From NCBI GenBank assembly GCA_015233935.1, contig JADFXB010000011.1, forward strand, positions 1 through 61,409: a stretch of DNA of 61,409 nt, read 5' to 3'. The notes beneath the pieces are model-generated. The model was not told the origin of the DNA. It saw only the letters and a list, made by a program, of their open reading frames with translations, and made no database searches. The stretch is from Magnetococcales bacterium (GTDB lineage Bacteria; Pseudomonadota; Magnetococcia; Magnetococcales; JADFXB01). Both the position numbers and the translations under genes were made by a program. How positions within the stretch are numbered: position 1 is the first letter of the stretch; each line of letters begins with the position of its first letter. This document shows, one piece after another, positions 9,070 through 17,162 of the stretch.

Positions 9070-10080
9070 TTATTCCACTTCAGATTTTAAGGTGCGTTCC
9101 ATGAGTTGGGTCACCACCGTGCGTGGATTGCGGTGGTTGTAGAGAATCTCATAGACCCCGTTGGTAATGGGCATATCGATGGCATGCTTGGCTGCCAATT
9201 GCTGAACCGCCACCACGGTTTTCACCCCTTCCGCCACTTCGCGGGAGCTGCCGAGAATTTGTTGCAGGGTTTCACCCCGTCCCAGTCGTACACCCAGGCT
9301 GCGGTTACGGGAGAGATCCGATGTTGCGGTCAATAAAAGGTCTCCCAGACCGGACAACCCGGCAAAAGTTTCCTTACGGGCACCCAGTACCACCCCCAAA
9401 CGAATCATTTCCACCAGACCACGGGTGATCAAGGCGGCACGGGCGTTGAAACCATAGGCCAGCCCGTCGGAGATGCCCGCCGCCAGGGCGATGACATTTT
9501 TCAAGGCACCGCCCAACTCCACCCCGACCACATCATCACTGGCGTAGGTGCGAAAATACCGGGTGTGAAAGAGGGATTGGACCGCCGCTACCAGTTGAGG
9601 GTCCACCCCGGCAATGGCAACCGCCGTGGGGCGTCCTTCCAACACCTCCCGTGCAAAGGAGGGGCCGGATAGAAAACAAACCCGCCGGTCATCCCCCAAA
9701 ACTTCCTGATAAATGTGGGAGAGCAGGGTCATGGAGTCGATCTCCACCCCTTTGCTGGCGGAGACAAAACAGGTGTTGGGGGAAATATGAGGGGCCAAAT
9801 CCTTCACCATGGTGCGGGTGAATTGGGTGGGAACCACCATCACCAGCAAGTCTGCCCCTTGTACCGCCTGGACCAGATCGGTCTCTGGGATAATATGGGG
9901 AGAAACGGGCAAATCCGGTAGAAACAGAGGATTGCGTCGTTGTTCCCGAATGCCTGCTGCGACTTCTTCTTCCCGGCACCACAGGGTCACCTGGGGCAAT
10001 TTTTCCGCCAGCACATGGGCAAGGGCGGTTCCCCAGGAACCGGCTCCCACAACGGTAACACGAGGCAGGGCAGGCAGCAT
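9070..10080 (-). CDS. gpsA: Glycerol-3-phosphate dehydrogenase [NAD(P)+]
   Basis: A 336-residue cytoplasmic enzyme that reduces dihydroxyacetone phosphate to sn-glycerol-3-phosphate for phospholipid synthesis. Seen: N-terminal Rossmann motif VVGAGSWGTALA, LSGPSFAREV, and the catalytic-lysine region GGALKNVIALAAGISDGL. The C-terminal substrate domain is complete (MPITNGVYEILY). Length is typical. GGAGA lies just upstream of the ATG. It starts 12 bases after tsaD ends, so tsaD and gpsA form an operon. Confidence 0.97.
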   Translation of the reverse strand: MLPALPRVTVVGAGSWGTALAHVLAEKLPQVTLWCREEEVAAGIREQRRNPLFLPDLPVSPHIIPETDLVQAVQGADLLVMVVPTQFTRTMVKDLAPHISPNTCFVSASKGVEIDSMTLLSHIYQEVLGDDRRVCFLSGPSFAREVLEGRPTAVAIAGVDPQLVAAVQSLFHTRYFRTYASDDVVGVELGGALKNVIALAAGISDGLAYGFNARAALITRGLVEMIRLGVVLGARKETFAGLSGLGDLLLTATSDLSRNRSLGVRLGRGETLQQILGSSREVAEGVKTVVAVQQLAAKHAIDMPITNGVYEILYNHRNPRTVVTQLMERTLKSEVE

Positions 10081-10092
10081 GGACAGTCTCCA

Positions 10093-11118
10093 TCAAGGGG
10101 TGGGATTGGGTTGAGCAAAGGGCCAGCGGGCGCGGGCATCCAGGTCACTGCCATGGTGTTCCCCCCGCCGCAGTCGTTGCCAACCAGCAAGAGCAATCAT
10201 GGCCGCATTATCGGTGCAAAAGGCCAGGGGTGGAAAGGTGAGGGTCAGGTTGGCCTTCTGGGCCATTTCTGCCAACAGTTGACGCAAACGTCCATTGGCC
10301 CCCACTCCCCCTGCCACCGCCAAATTGTGACAGCCGAACTGCCGACAGGCCAGAATGGCCTTCACTGCCAAAGCCTCCACGATGGCCTCCTGATAGGAGG
10401 CCGCCACATCTGCCAGGGCTTCCCCCTGCAAAGAGGGGTGTTGGTGGAGATGGTTGCGCAAGGCGGTTTTTAACCCGGAAAAGGAAAAATCATGGTTGCC
10501 CTTTTCCATCATGGCACGGGGAAAGGGAATGGCACGGGGGTTACCCCCTTCGGCCTGTCTGGCCACCGCCGGTCCTCCTGGATAACCCAGGCCCAACATT
10601 TTGGCCCCCTTGTCAAAGGCTTCCCCCGCTGCATCATCCCTGGTCTGCCCCAGCAATCGATAGTCGCCAAAACCACGGGCCAACAGGATTTGGCTGTGTC
10701 CGCCGGAGACCAGCAAGGCAATAAAAGGATACTCCAGGGGGGTGGTGAGAAAGGGGGTCATGAGATGACCTTCCAGGTGGTGAATGCCCACCAAAGGGAT
10801 CTCCAGGGCCAAGGCCATGGCCTTGGCGGTAACCACCCCCACCAAAAGGGCACCCACCAAACCGGGACCCGCTGTGACGGCAATCCCGTGCAATTCTCTT
10901 GCAGTGATGCCAGCGCGATCCAGGGCCTCTTCCACCACCGGCTGAATATTGCGAATATGTTGGCGGCTGGCCAGCTCCGGTACCACCCCGCCAAAGGGGG
11001 CGTGAACCTCAATCTGGGAGTGTATCACACTGGAGAGTAGACGAAAATCCTCACCCTCTCCTGTGAGTACCGCAGCAGAGGTTTCGTCGCAACTGGTTTC
11101 AATTCCCAAAACGCGCAA
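10093..11118 (-). CDS. tsaD: tRNA N6-adenosine threonylcarbamoyltransferase
   Basis: A 341-residue enzyme of the ASKHA fold that transfers the threonylcarbamoyl group to A37 of ANN-decoding tRNAs. Visible: GIETSCDETSAAV at the start, the iron-binding histidines in GIHHLEGHL, VSGGHSQILLA and VAGGVGANGRLR. The start is TTG 11118, with AAGGAG six bases upstream supporting it. Its partner tsaC, which makes the activated intermediate, lies at 36136-36744 in this same window. Divergent from the small CDS and hemC. Confidence 0.97.
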   Translation of the reverse strand: MRVLGIETSCDETSAAVLTGEGEDFRLLSSVIHSQIEVHAPFGGVVPELASRQHIRNIQPVVEEALDRAGITARELHGIAVTAGPGLVGALLVGVVTAKAMALALEIPLVGIHHLEGHLMTPFLTTPLEYPFIALLVSGGHSQILLARGFGDYRLLGQTRDDAAGEAFDKGAKMLGLGYPGGPAVARQAEGGNPRAIPFPRAMMEKGNHDFSFSGLKTALRNHLHQHPSLQGEALADVAASYQEAIVEALAVKAILACRQFGCHNLAVAGGVGANGRLRQLLAEMAQKANLTLTFPPLAFCTDNAAMIALAGWQRLRRGEHHGSDLDARARWPFAQPNPTP

Positions 11119-11216
11119 TGATAACTCCTTGGCAAAAGGGGAGGAGATTGCTTACCCTGTAGGGGAAAAGTGTTCATCATCCCCGTTTGGAATACCAGAA
11201 AAAAAGAGGAGGAACC

Positions 11217-11513
11217 GTGGGAAAAAAAAGGCGACCGCCCCCTTCCCAGCAGGAACCCACTCCGCCGCCCTCCATGGACGATCTGTTGAACGCCTTGGAA
11301 TCGGAGCTGGAAAAGCCCTTGCCCCCATCGCCTTTGCTGGACACACTGGAGATGACGGAAGAAGGGATGTTCCCAGAGGAACACGCCCAGCCCCACCATC
11401 ATATCCCGGAACGACGCCGGGATGAAGGATTGGGATTGGCGGAAAAACAGATGATCGGACGCATGTGGCATCAAATCACCGACAAATTTGCCGATGAAGA
11501 GGACAAAACGTGA
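11217..11513 (+). CDS. Small acidic/proline-rich hypothetical protein upstream of hemC
   Basis: A 98-residue soluble protein of no recognised family. The N-terminus is basic and proline-rich (GKKRRPPPS), the middle is acidic ([13 protein letters not shown]), a His-rich patch (HHHIPERRR) follows, and the C-terminus is helical. The start is GTG 11217, fixed by GAGGAGG at 11206-11212 with a four-base gap; the longer in-frame start at 11187 would overlap that site. Its TGA overlaps the GTG start of hemC by four bases, so it is translationally coupled to hemC. Confidence 0.75.
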   Translation: MGKKRRPPPSQQEPTPPPSMDDLLNALESELEKPLPPSPLLDTLEMTEEGMFPEEHAQPHHHIPERRRDEGLGLAEKQMIGRMWHQITDKFADEEDKT

Positions 11514-12457
11514 CCACAATTCGTATTGGCACCCGTGGCAGTGCACTCGCCCTTTGGCAGGCTGAATGGGTCAAATCCCGTCTGGAGGCATTGCATCCTG
11601 GTCTTACCATTGAACTGGTGACCATCAAGACCAAGGGAGATAAAATATTGGATGTCCCTCTCGCCAAGGTGGGGGGAAAGGGATTGTTCGTCAAGGAGTT
11701 GGAAGAGGCGATTCTGGACGGGCGCACCCAGTTGGCGGTCCATTCCATGAAAGATGTGCCCGCCGATTTTCCTGAAGGGTTGGGTTTGGGGGCGATTCTG
11801 GAGCGGGAAGATCCCAGGGATGCCCTGCTCTCGGTCAACTATTCCAGTCTGGCAGAACTGCCTCCTGGGGCCAGGGTGGGAAGTTCCTCCTTGCGGCGGC
11901 AGAGCCAGTTGTTGCATTGGCGGGCTGATTTGCAGGTGGTTCCCTTGCGTGGCAATGTGAATACCCGGATCGCCCGTTTGCAGAATGGGGATTTTGAGGC
12001 CATTCTGCTGGCTGCTGCCGGGGTCAATCGCTTGGGATTGAACCAATGGGTGCGCGCCCAATTGGATCCAGGGTTGATGCTGCCTGCGGTGGGGCAGGGG
12101 GCCATTGGGATTGAATATAATTTGGCGGACGAAGAGACCAAACGGCTCATCGCCCCCTTGAACCATGATCCCACCTGGAAATGTGTCCTGGCAGAACGGG
12201 CCTTTCTGACCAGGTTGGAGGGGGGATGTCAGGTTCCTATAGCCGGCCATGCCCGGTTGAACGGGGAAACCCTGGAGATGACCGGTCTGGTGGCCGGAGT
12301 GGACGGAGCAACCATGGTGCGCAAAGAAAGAAGTGGACCGGCAGGGGATCCGGTAGCTCTTGGGCGTGCCCTGGCGCAAGATATTCTTGACGATGGTGGA
12401 GAAGAAATTCTCTGGCAAGTCATGTCATGCACCGACAAGGAAGATGGTGACTCATAA
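11510..12457 (+). CDS. hemC: Porphobilinogen deaminase (hydroxymethylbilane synthase)
   Basis: A 315-residue cytoplasmic enzyme that joins four porphobilinogen units into hydroxymethylbilane for haem synthesis. Seen: [14 protein letters not shown] at the start, [16 protein letters not shown] (active-site Asp region) and the cofactor-attachment cysteine in [13 protein letters not shown]. Starts at GTG 11510 overlapping the preceding stop. Only 16 bases separate it from a pentahaem cytochrome gene, an arrangement that would link haem supply to cytochrome demand. Confidence 0.97.
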   Translation: MTTIRIGTRGSALALWQAEWVKSRLEALHPGLTIELVTIKTKGDKILDVPLAKVGGKGLFVKELEEAILDGRTQLAVHSMKDVPADFPEGLGLGAILEREDPRDALLSVNYSSLAELPPGARVGSSSLRRQSQLLHWRADLQVVPLRGNVNTRIARLQNGDFEAILLAAAGVNRLGLNQWVRAQLDPGLMLPAVGQGAIGIEYNLADEETKRLIAPLNHDPTWKCVLAERAFLTRLEGGCQVPIAGHARLNGETLEMTGLVAGVDGATMVRKERSGPAGDPVALGRALAQDILDDGGEEILWQVMSCTDKEDGDS

Positions 12458-12473
12458 TTGGGAGGAGATTGAA

Positions 12474-13709
12474 ATGCAAGGATTTTTTCGTGTTATGCCC
12501 CTGATGGGTGCAGCGGCCTGGTTGTTGTTGTCGGCAACCGCCTGGAGTGGTGAGGAGGAAAAACCACCCCTGCACCATGTGCCTTCCGCCAATTGCGGTG
12601 AGTGTCACAAGGAAATTTATTTGCAATGGTCCGACTCCATGCATGCCAAGAGCACCGCATTGAATGATCCCATTCATGGAGCGGTCTATCGGTTGGAAGC
12701 TGGGGATCCCACCCAGGAGGGGGTAACCCACAAGGCCACCGGTGCCTATCCCCCTTGTTTGCAATGTCATGCCCCCAATGCGGCCCGGGATAAGAGCACC
12801 AAGCTGGATGCCAATCCCGCTTATAGCGAAGGGGTCAACTGTGTTGTCTGCCATACCATGAAAAATTATAAGGGAATTCATGGTGAGGATGGCAAAATGC
12901 GCATGGGTGCAGCCGCCTATGAGTTTGCCAATGACAGCCTGCAAGGCCCGGATGGCGGTCCCCATGGCAGCAAGCCCACCTTTGCCCCTGGCAGCGGTGG
13001 TGGCGAACCCACGGTCAATCCGTTTCCGCAACAGGCCAATCCCATGCTGTTCAAGGGATCGGATGCCTGTCTGGGCTGTCACCAAATGATGGCCAACCCG
13101 CAGAAGGTGGCCGTGTGTAACATTGGTGAAAATTTGTTGGGTAAAAACACCCCGGCCCCCACTTGCCAATCCTGCCATATGCCGGTGGTCAACGGATTTG
13201 TAAGTCATGAGATGGCGGGTGGTCACGACACCAATCGGGTGAAAAAATCCCTGGCTACCACCGTGGCGGCCAAGGCTGAAGGGGACAAGGTGCAAGCGGT
13301 GGTGACCCTGAAAAACACCCTGCTGCATACCCTGCCCAACGGTGCCCCCTTCCGCAACATGGTGGTGAAGGTGACGGCGTTGAACGACAAGGGCGAAGTG
13401 GTGTGGAGCAACTTCAAGGAAAACCCCATGCAGGAGGATCCCCAGTCGGTGTTGATGCTGAAATTGGTCAACGATGAAGGACAGCCGGTAATGCCCCCCC
13501 AGGCCACCAAAATTGGTGGGGATAGCCGTTTGCAACCGGGTGAACAGCGGCAGATCACCTATACCATTCCGGCGCCCGGAGTGAAAAGTGTGAAGGCGGT
13601 GGTCCTCTTTAACCTGATGACCAAGCCCATGATTGAAAAAATTGGTGCCACCATCCCTGAAGATTTGAAAAAACCGGCGGTGGTGGGGCAAGCCGATGCC
13701 CTGTTGTAA
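12474..13709 (+). CDS. Pentahaem c-type cytochrome, exported
   Basis: A 411-residue periplasmic electron carrier. The N-terminal signal peptide (hydrophobic core about 8-22, cleavage near AWS-GEE) is followed by five CxxCH sites at about 41-45, 95-99, 123-127, 199-203 and 231-235. Many free histidines nearby could be distal ligands. Residues about 245-400 carry no haem site and look beta-rich (VVTLKNTLLHTLPNGAPFRN). The start is ATG 12474 with GGAGGAG six bases upstream; longer in-frame starts run back into hemC. Similar layouts occur in cytochrome c554-like families, but the redox partner is not evident from sequence. Confidence 0.9.
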   Translation: MQGFFRVMPLMGAAAWLLLSATAWSGEEEKPPLHHVPSANCGECHKEIYLQWSDSMHAKSTALNDPIHGAVYRLEAGDPTQEGVTHKATGAYPPCLQCHAPNAARDKSTKLDANPAYSEGVNCVVCHTMKNYKGIHGEDGKMRMGAAAYEFANDSLQGPDGGPHGSKPTFAPGSGGGEPTVNPFPQQANPMLFKGSDACLGCHQMMANPQKVAVCNIGENLLGKNTPAPTCQSCHMPVVNGFVSHEMAGGHDTNRVKKSLATTVAAKAEGDKVQAVVTLKNTLLHTLPNGAPFRNMVVKVTALNDKGEVVWSNFKENPMQEDPQSVLMLKLVNDEGQPVMPPQATKIGGDSRLQPGEQRQITYTIPAPGVKSVKAVVLFNLMTKPMIEKIGATIPEDLKKPAVVGQADALL

Positions 13710-14181
13710 TCGTTGGTTGCTTCTTCCCATTCTGCTCCTGGCCGTGACTGCGGTTTCCTCCGGCCAGGGACAGGTGAAAAGTGAAGGCAAGGTGGCGGTT
13801 GCCAACTGCAACGGTTGCCACGGCTGGCGTAAGCCGGTGGAAGAACGACGCAAGCTCAATCCTCCCCACAACAAGGTGAACCTGACCCATGGGGCCGGGG
13901 CCGGGTTGTGGTGTCTGGATTGCCATCAAAGCTCCAACCCCGCCCTGCTAAAAGGCAGGGAGGGGGAGGGCGTGCCTTTTGCTCGGGTGGAAGAAAACTG
14001 TTTGACCTGTCATAACCGCCAGGCCAGGGATTGGGGTGTGGGGGTGCATGGCAAGCGATTGTCTGGTTGGCAGGAGGAGCGGAGTGTGGCCCGTTGTCCC
14101 ACCTGTCACAATCCCCATTCTCCCCGTTTTATTGCTCTGGTGCCCTCCCCACCACCTGCCCAGCCGCGAGGCACGCCATGA
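13696..14181 (+). CDS. Tetrahaem c-type cytochrome, exported
   Basis: A 161-residue periplasmic cytochrome with a signal peptide (about 1-23) and four CxxCH haem sites at about 38-42, 73-77, 102-106 and 134-138. Two cysteines at positions 3 and 4 lie before the hydrophobic core and are not in a lipobox. Its start overlaps the pentahaem gene by 14 bases and its TGA overlaps the next ATG by four, so the three redox genes are co-translated. It probably passes electrons between the pentahaem protein and the iron-sulfur protein. Confidence 0.85.
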   Translation: MPCCNRWLLLPILLLAVTAVSSGQGQVKSEGKVAVANCNGCHGWRKPVEERRKLNPPHNKVNLTHGAGAGLWCLDCHQSSNPALLKGREGEGVPFARVEENCLTCHNRQARDWGVGVHGKRLSGWQEERSVARCPTCHNPHSPRFIALVPSPPPAQPRGTP

Positions 14182-15083
14182 AAAAAGGGGTTTCCCGTCG
14201 TCAATTCCTGCAAGGGGCAGCGGCAGCAGGCAGCATGACGGTTGCTCCGGCGGCTGCCGGTGTGGTGCCGGAAGGGTGGCAGGATTCTTTGTCCTCTTTG
14301 TTGCAAAGCCATTATCGTCGCATGTCCAAAGAGGAGGTGGAGGAGGCGTTAAGACGGGTGGAACGGCGGGTCAAGCGTCGTTTTGGGGTGGACGCCACCT
14401 GTGCCGCCACCTCGCCCCAAGAGGGGGTGGCCTTTGGTTATGCCTTGAATCTTTCCCGTTGTATCGGTGCCCGTCGTTGTGTAGAGGCTTGCATCCAGGA
14501 GAATAACTGTCCACGGGATGGCCATACCCAAAATATTCGGGTGATTGCCCAACCCAAGGGCAAGTTGGCCTTGGAGGGTGGAGACCACTATTTTGCCCCC
14601 CAGACGGTTCCCCAGCCGGGTCAATGGTATATTCCGGTGCAATGCCAGCAATGCGAGGATCCCCCTTGTGTCAAAGCCTGCCCGGTGCAGGCCACCTGGA
14701 AGGAAAAAGATGGCATTGTGGTCATTGACTATGACTGGTGCATCGGCTGTCGTTATTGTGCGGTGGCCTGTCCTTACTGGGCGCGTCGTTTTAACTGGCA
14801 GGAACCCCAACTGAAGGCGGAAGAGATCAACCCGCAAATGCACTATCTGGGCAATCGCCCCCGCACCGCCGGGGTGATGGAAAAGTGCACCTTCTGTGTC
14901 CAGCGCACCCGTGAGGGTCGCCAACCCGCTTGCCAGGAAGCCTGTCCCACCGGTGCCCGCATCTTTGGCAATTTATTGGATCCCAAAGGCGAATTGCGTT
15001 ATATCCTCACCCACATGACCGTCTTTCGTCTGAAAGAGGAGTTGGAGACCAATCCCAATTTTTGGTATTTTACGGATAGGTAG
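14178..15083 (+). CDS. TAT-exported 4Fe-4S ferredoxin-type subunit (NrfC/TtrB/PsrB-like)
   Basis: A 301-residue electron-transfer protein. The N-terminus is a twin-arginine signal (SRRQFLQ, then a hydrophobic stretch to about residue 30), so it is exported folded. Four cysteine clusters follow. Cluster 1 reads C95-IGA-RR-C101-VEA-C105 and then NNC111: the expected second Cys is Ala98 (codon GCC). Cluster 2 is CQQCEDPPCVKACP, cluster 3 is CIGCRYCAVACP, and cluster 4 is CTFC with PACQEACP. Relatives partner a quinol-linked NrfD/PsrC membrane subunit or a molybdopterin subunit, but no such gene is next door. Earlier in-frame starts are rejected because the signal peptide begins at ATG 14178. Confidence 0.9.
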   Translation: MKKGVSRRQFLQGAAAAGSMTVAPAAAGVVPEGWQDSLSSLLQSHYRRMSKEEVEEALRRVERRVKRRFGVDATCAATSPQEGVAFGYALNLSRCIGARRCVEACIQENNCPRDGHTQNIRVIAQPKGKLALEGGDHYFAPQTVPQPGQWYIPVQCQQCEDPPCVKACPVQATWKEKDGIVVIDYDWCIGCRYCAVACPYWARRFNWQEPQLKAEEINPQMHYLGNRPRTAGVMEKCTFCVQRTREGRQPACQEACPTGARIFGNLLDPKGELRYILTHMTVFRLKEELETNPNFWYFTDR

Positions 15084-15376
15084 GGCTTACACATTTCTTT
15101 CACCGGGTATGTTTCAACGCCCACAATAACGGTCCCCAGAAAAACCTTTAATCGATTATTGTCTGTTTCCATAAAGTGAAGCCAACGATATCTAATCGTT
15201 GACATTTTCTGTATAAAGGAGGAGGATCGAGAGTTTGTTGAAGTGCAGGTTGACACTATGGGTTGGTAATCCTCCAAGGGATAGCCTGGCCAGACTTGCC
15301 GTGCAAATGATTAGGGCGAGTTGAACGTCTGTGCAGGTCATTCTGCCACATCGCATCAAGTTTCCCAAGAAAAGGC

Positions 15377-17098
15377 ATGATCGTAATACTATCTTCCATC
15401 TTCGCTGTCTTTTCCCTGGTCATTTTCTGGAGCTTAACTGGTATTGCCATTTCACGTTTCTGGATTGTCAGAAACGTACTGCCCGTTTCTTTGCGTATCG
15501 GCGGTGGGTATTTTCTCGGCGTGATGTTGAGCATGGTGCTCTTCAAACTGGGAAACTATCTATTGCCACAACATGCAAGGGAGATCTTCATTGCCATCCT
15601 TGTGTTGGAATGCTTTATCCTACTGCCTGGTATCAGGGAAGCCCTTGCCTTGGCGCGCCAAGTGCTTAGCCATCTGAGTTTACTATCAGGATTCATGTAT
15701 GGGGTTGTTGCCGTCATCCTCTTGTTGTTCCCTCCGATTTTCTGGCTTTTTCCCTTTGAGTCACTCGCATGTTCCAACCACATCGGTAGCGGACACAGTG
15801 GTTTTTATGGAAATATGGCACTTGCCTTTACCCAAATGAATTGGGTTCAAGTGGTGGATGTTCACTCCACGCAAAGTATGTTGACAGCGGCATTGATGCT
15901 ACTGGGTTTTGGTAAAGTATATTTAATCCTTTCCCTCTGGCTCTCTTTTTCCTCTGGTATGTTATTTCTTACTTTTATTGGACTTTTTCAATATATCGGG
16001 TTGGGGAGAGCCTATTCGTGGTGGGGGACGATTCTGCTATATGTAGGACAAACCACATTATCCATCTTACCTGTTGTCTCTACGGATAATTTTTTTCCTT
16101 ATCTTTCAATTTCTTATACTGATGCCATTCTTGGTGCAGGAACTTCGGTTCTCTTCTTTATTTGGATGAACGAATTGGATGGTACAAACAAAACCAGTAC
16201 CATCCTCTTTCCCGCAGTCGCCTCTATCTTTCTTTGTTTTACTTCCGAACACTGGCTCTCTATCATTATCCCAGCTATGATCATTCTACTCTACTGGCGG
16301 ATGGTAGGTTCCTGCTTGACCAGGAGGGTATACCTGTATGCGATCATGGGCATGATCGTTGGTTCGTTGGTTGGGTTAACTCAAGGTGGTGCTTTGACCC
16401 CCAGGACATTGTTGGATAGTAATCAGTTTTTCCCAATATATGGTAATAAATTCATCAAGTATAAATTTTCTCCCGGCTTGCTTGTCTATGTGCGCACCCT
16501 CCCATGGGATAATGAATCAGAAAATAAGAACATTCAAATCAGACCTGCGCATAATGACTCGCCTATTATGTCCTTTTCCGAAGAAATCTGGCAACTGGAG
16601 CAACGGTTTTGGGAGTCTTTACGTTATATTTTCTTTCCATTTGTGGGTATTCTACTGCTCCTGTTTCTGACCTTGCACCCTAAAACTCAGAAATCAAATA
16701 CCGATGCCCCAACCCCTCAAGCATTGCTTGCGGTGTGTGCGTTACTGTATTTGCTGGGGGGATATGTATTAACTTTTGTAATTTCACCTGGCGATACCTA
16801 CGCTGCGAAATTTTCCATGTCCCGATTTTTAATGCCTGGTTATACCTGGGGTATGCTTGCTCTGGCCGTCTCAATGTATATCATAACTCTTCAATATGCC
16901 AAAACATCAAGGATGTTGTGGATTGCCGTATTGACCATGACAAGTATTGGCCCCCTTATAACCTATTCCGAGACAATCATTCACCGTCTTTCCAATCCGG
17001 GTGAGATGACCTTCTCATGGACAACGTTTTTCTCAGAGCCTACCAAGTTGATATCTGCAACAAAGGATCGCCCTTTCGGTTGTCATAGAAGAACTTAG
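15377..17098 (+). CDS. Polytopic membrane protein, glycan-type, unknown function
   Basis: Not recognised to family. A 573-residue protein with about a dozen hydrophobic segments and a long extracytoplasmic loop near residues 370-415. The topology resembles GT-C glycosyltransferases or O-antigen-type polymerases, but no signature was found. It is visibly richer in A+T than the flanking housekeeping genes, which suggests acquisition. It heads a run that continues with a second membrane protein and a methyltransferase on the same strand. The 293-base gap before it holds no recognisable gene. Start ATG 15377 follows AAGAAAAGG. Confidence 0.65.
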   Translation: MIVILSSIFAVFSLVIFWSLTGIAISRFWIVRNVLPVSLRIGGGYFLGVMLSMVLFKLGNYLLPQHAREIFIAILVLECFILLPGIREALALARQVLSHLSLLSGFMYGVVAVILLLFPPIFWLFPFESLACSNHIGSGHSGFYGNMALAFTQMNWVQVVDVHSTQSMLTAALMLLGFGKVYLILSLWLSFSSGMLFLTFIGLFQYIGLGRAYSWWGTILLYVGQTTLSILPVVSTDNFFPYLSISYTDAILGAGTSVLFFIWMNELDGTNKTSTILFPAVASIFLCFTSEHWLSIIIPAMIILLYWRMVGSCLTRRVYLYAIMGMIVGSLVGLTQGGALTPRTLLDSNQFFPIYGNKFIKYKFSPGLLVYVRTLPWDNESENKNIQIRPAHNDSPIMSFSEEIWQLEQRFWESLRYIFFPFVGILLLLFLTLHPKTQKSNTDAPTPQALLAVCALLYLLGGYVLTFVISPGDTYAAKFSMSRFLMPGYTWGMLALAVSMYIITLQYAKTSRMLWIAVLTMTSIGPLITYSETIIHRLSNPGEMTFSWTTFFSEPTKLISATKDRPFGCHRRT

Positions 17099-17162
17099 GC
17101 TGCTCTGGAAAGGATAAGTAAGAGGTTCTGTTGCTTCGTGGATCTGACGATGAGGTTGAAAA

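Noticed and set aside
12420..13874. 484-codon minus-strand frame opposite the cytochromes
   Set aside because: Antisense shadow of two genes with nine CxxCH motifs; no recognisable domain on the minus strand.
15084..15376. Promoter from TTGACA elements near 15199 and 15250
   Set aside because: No -10 element at a workable spacing was found for either.
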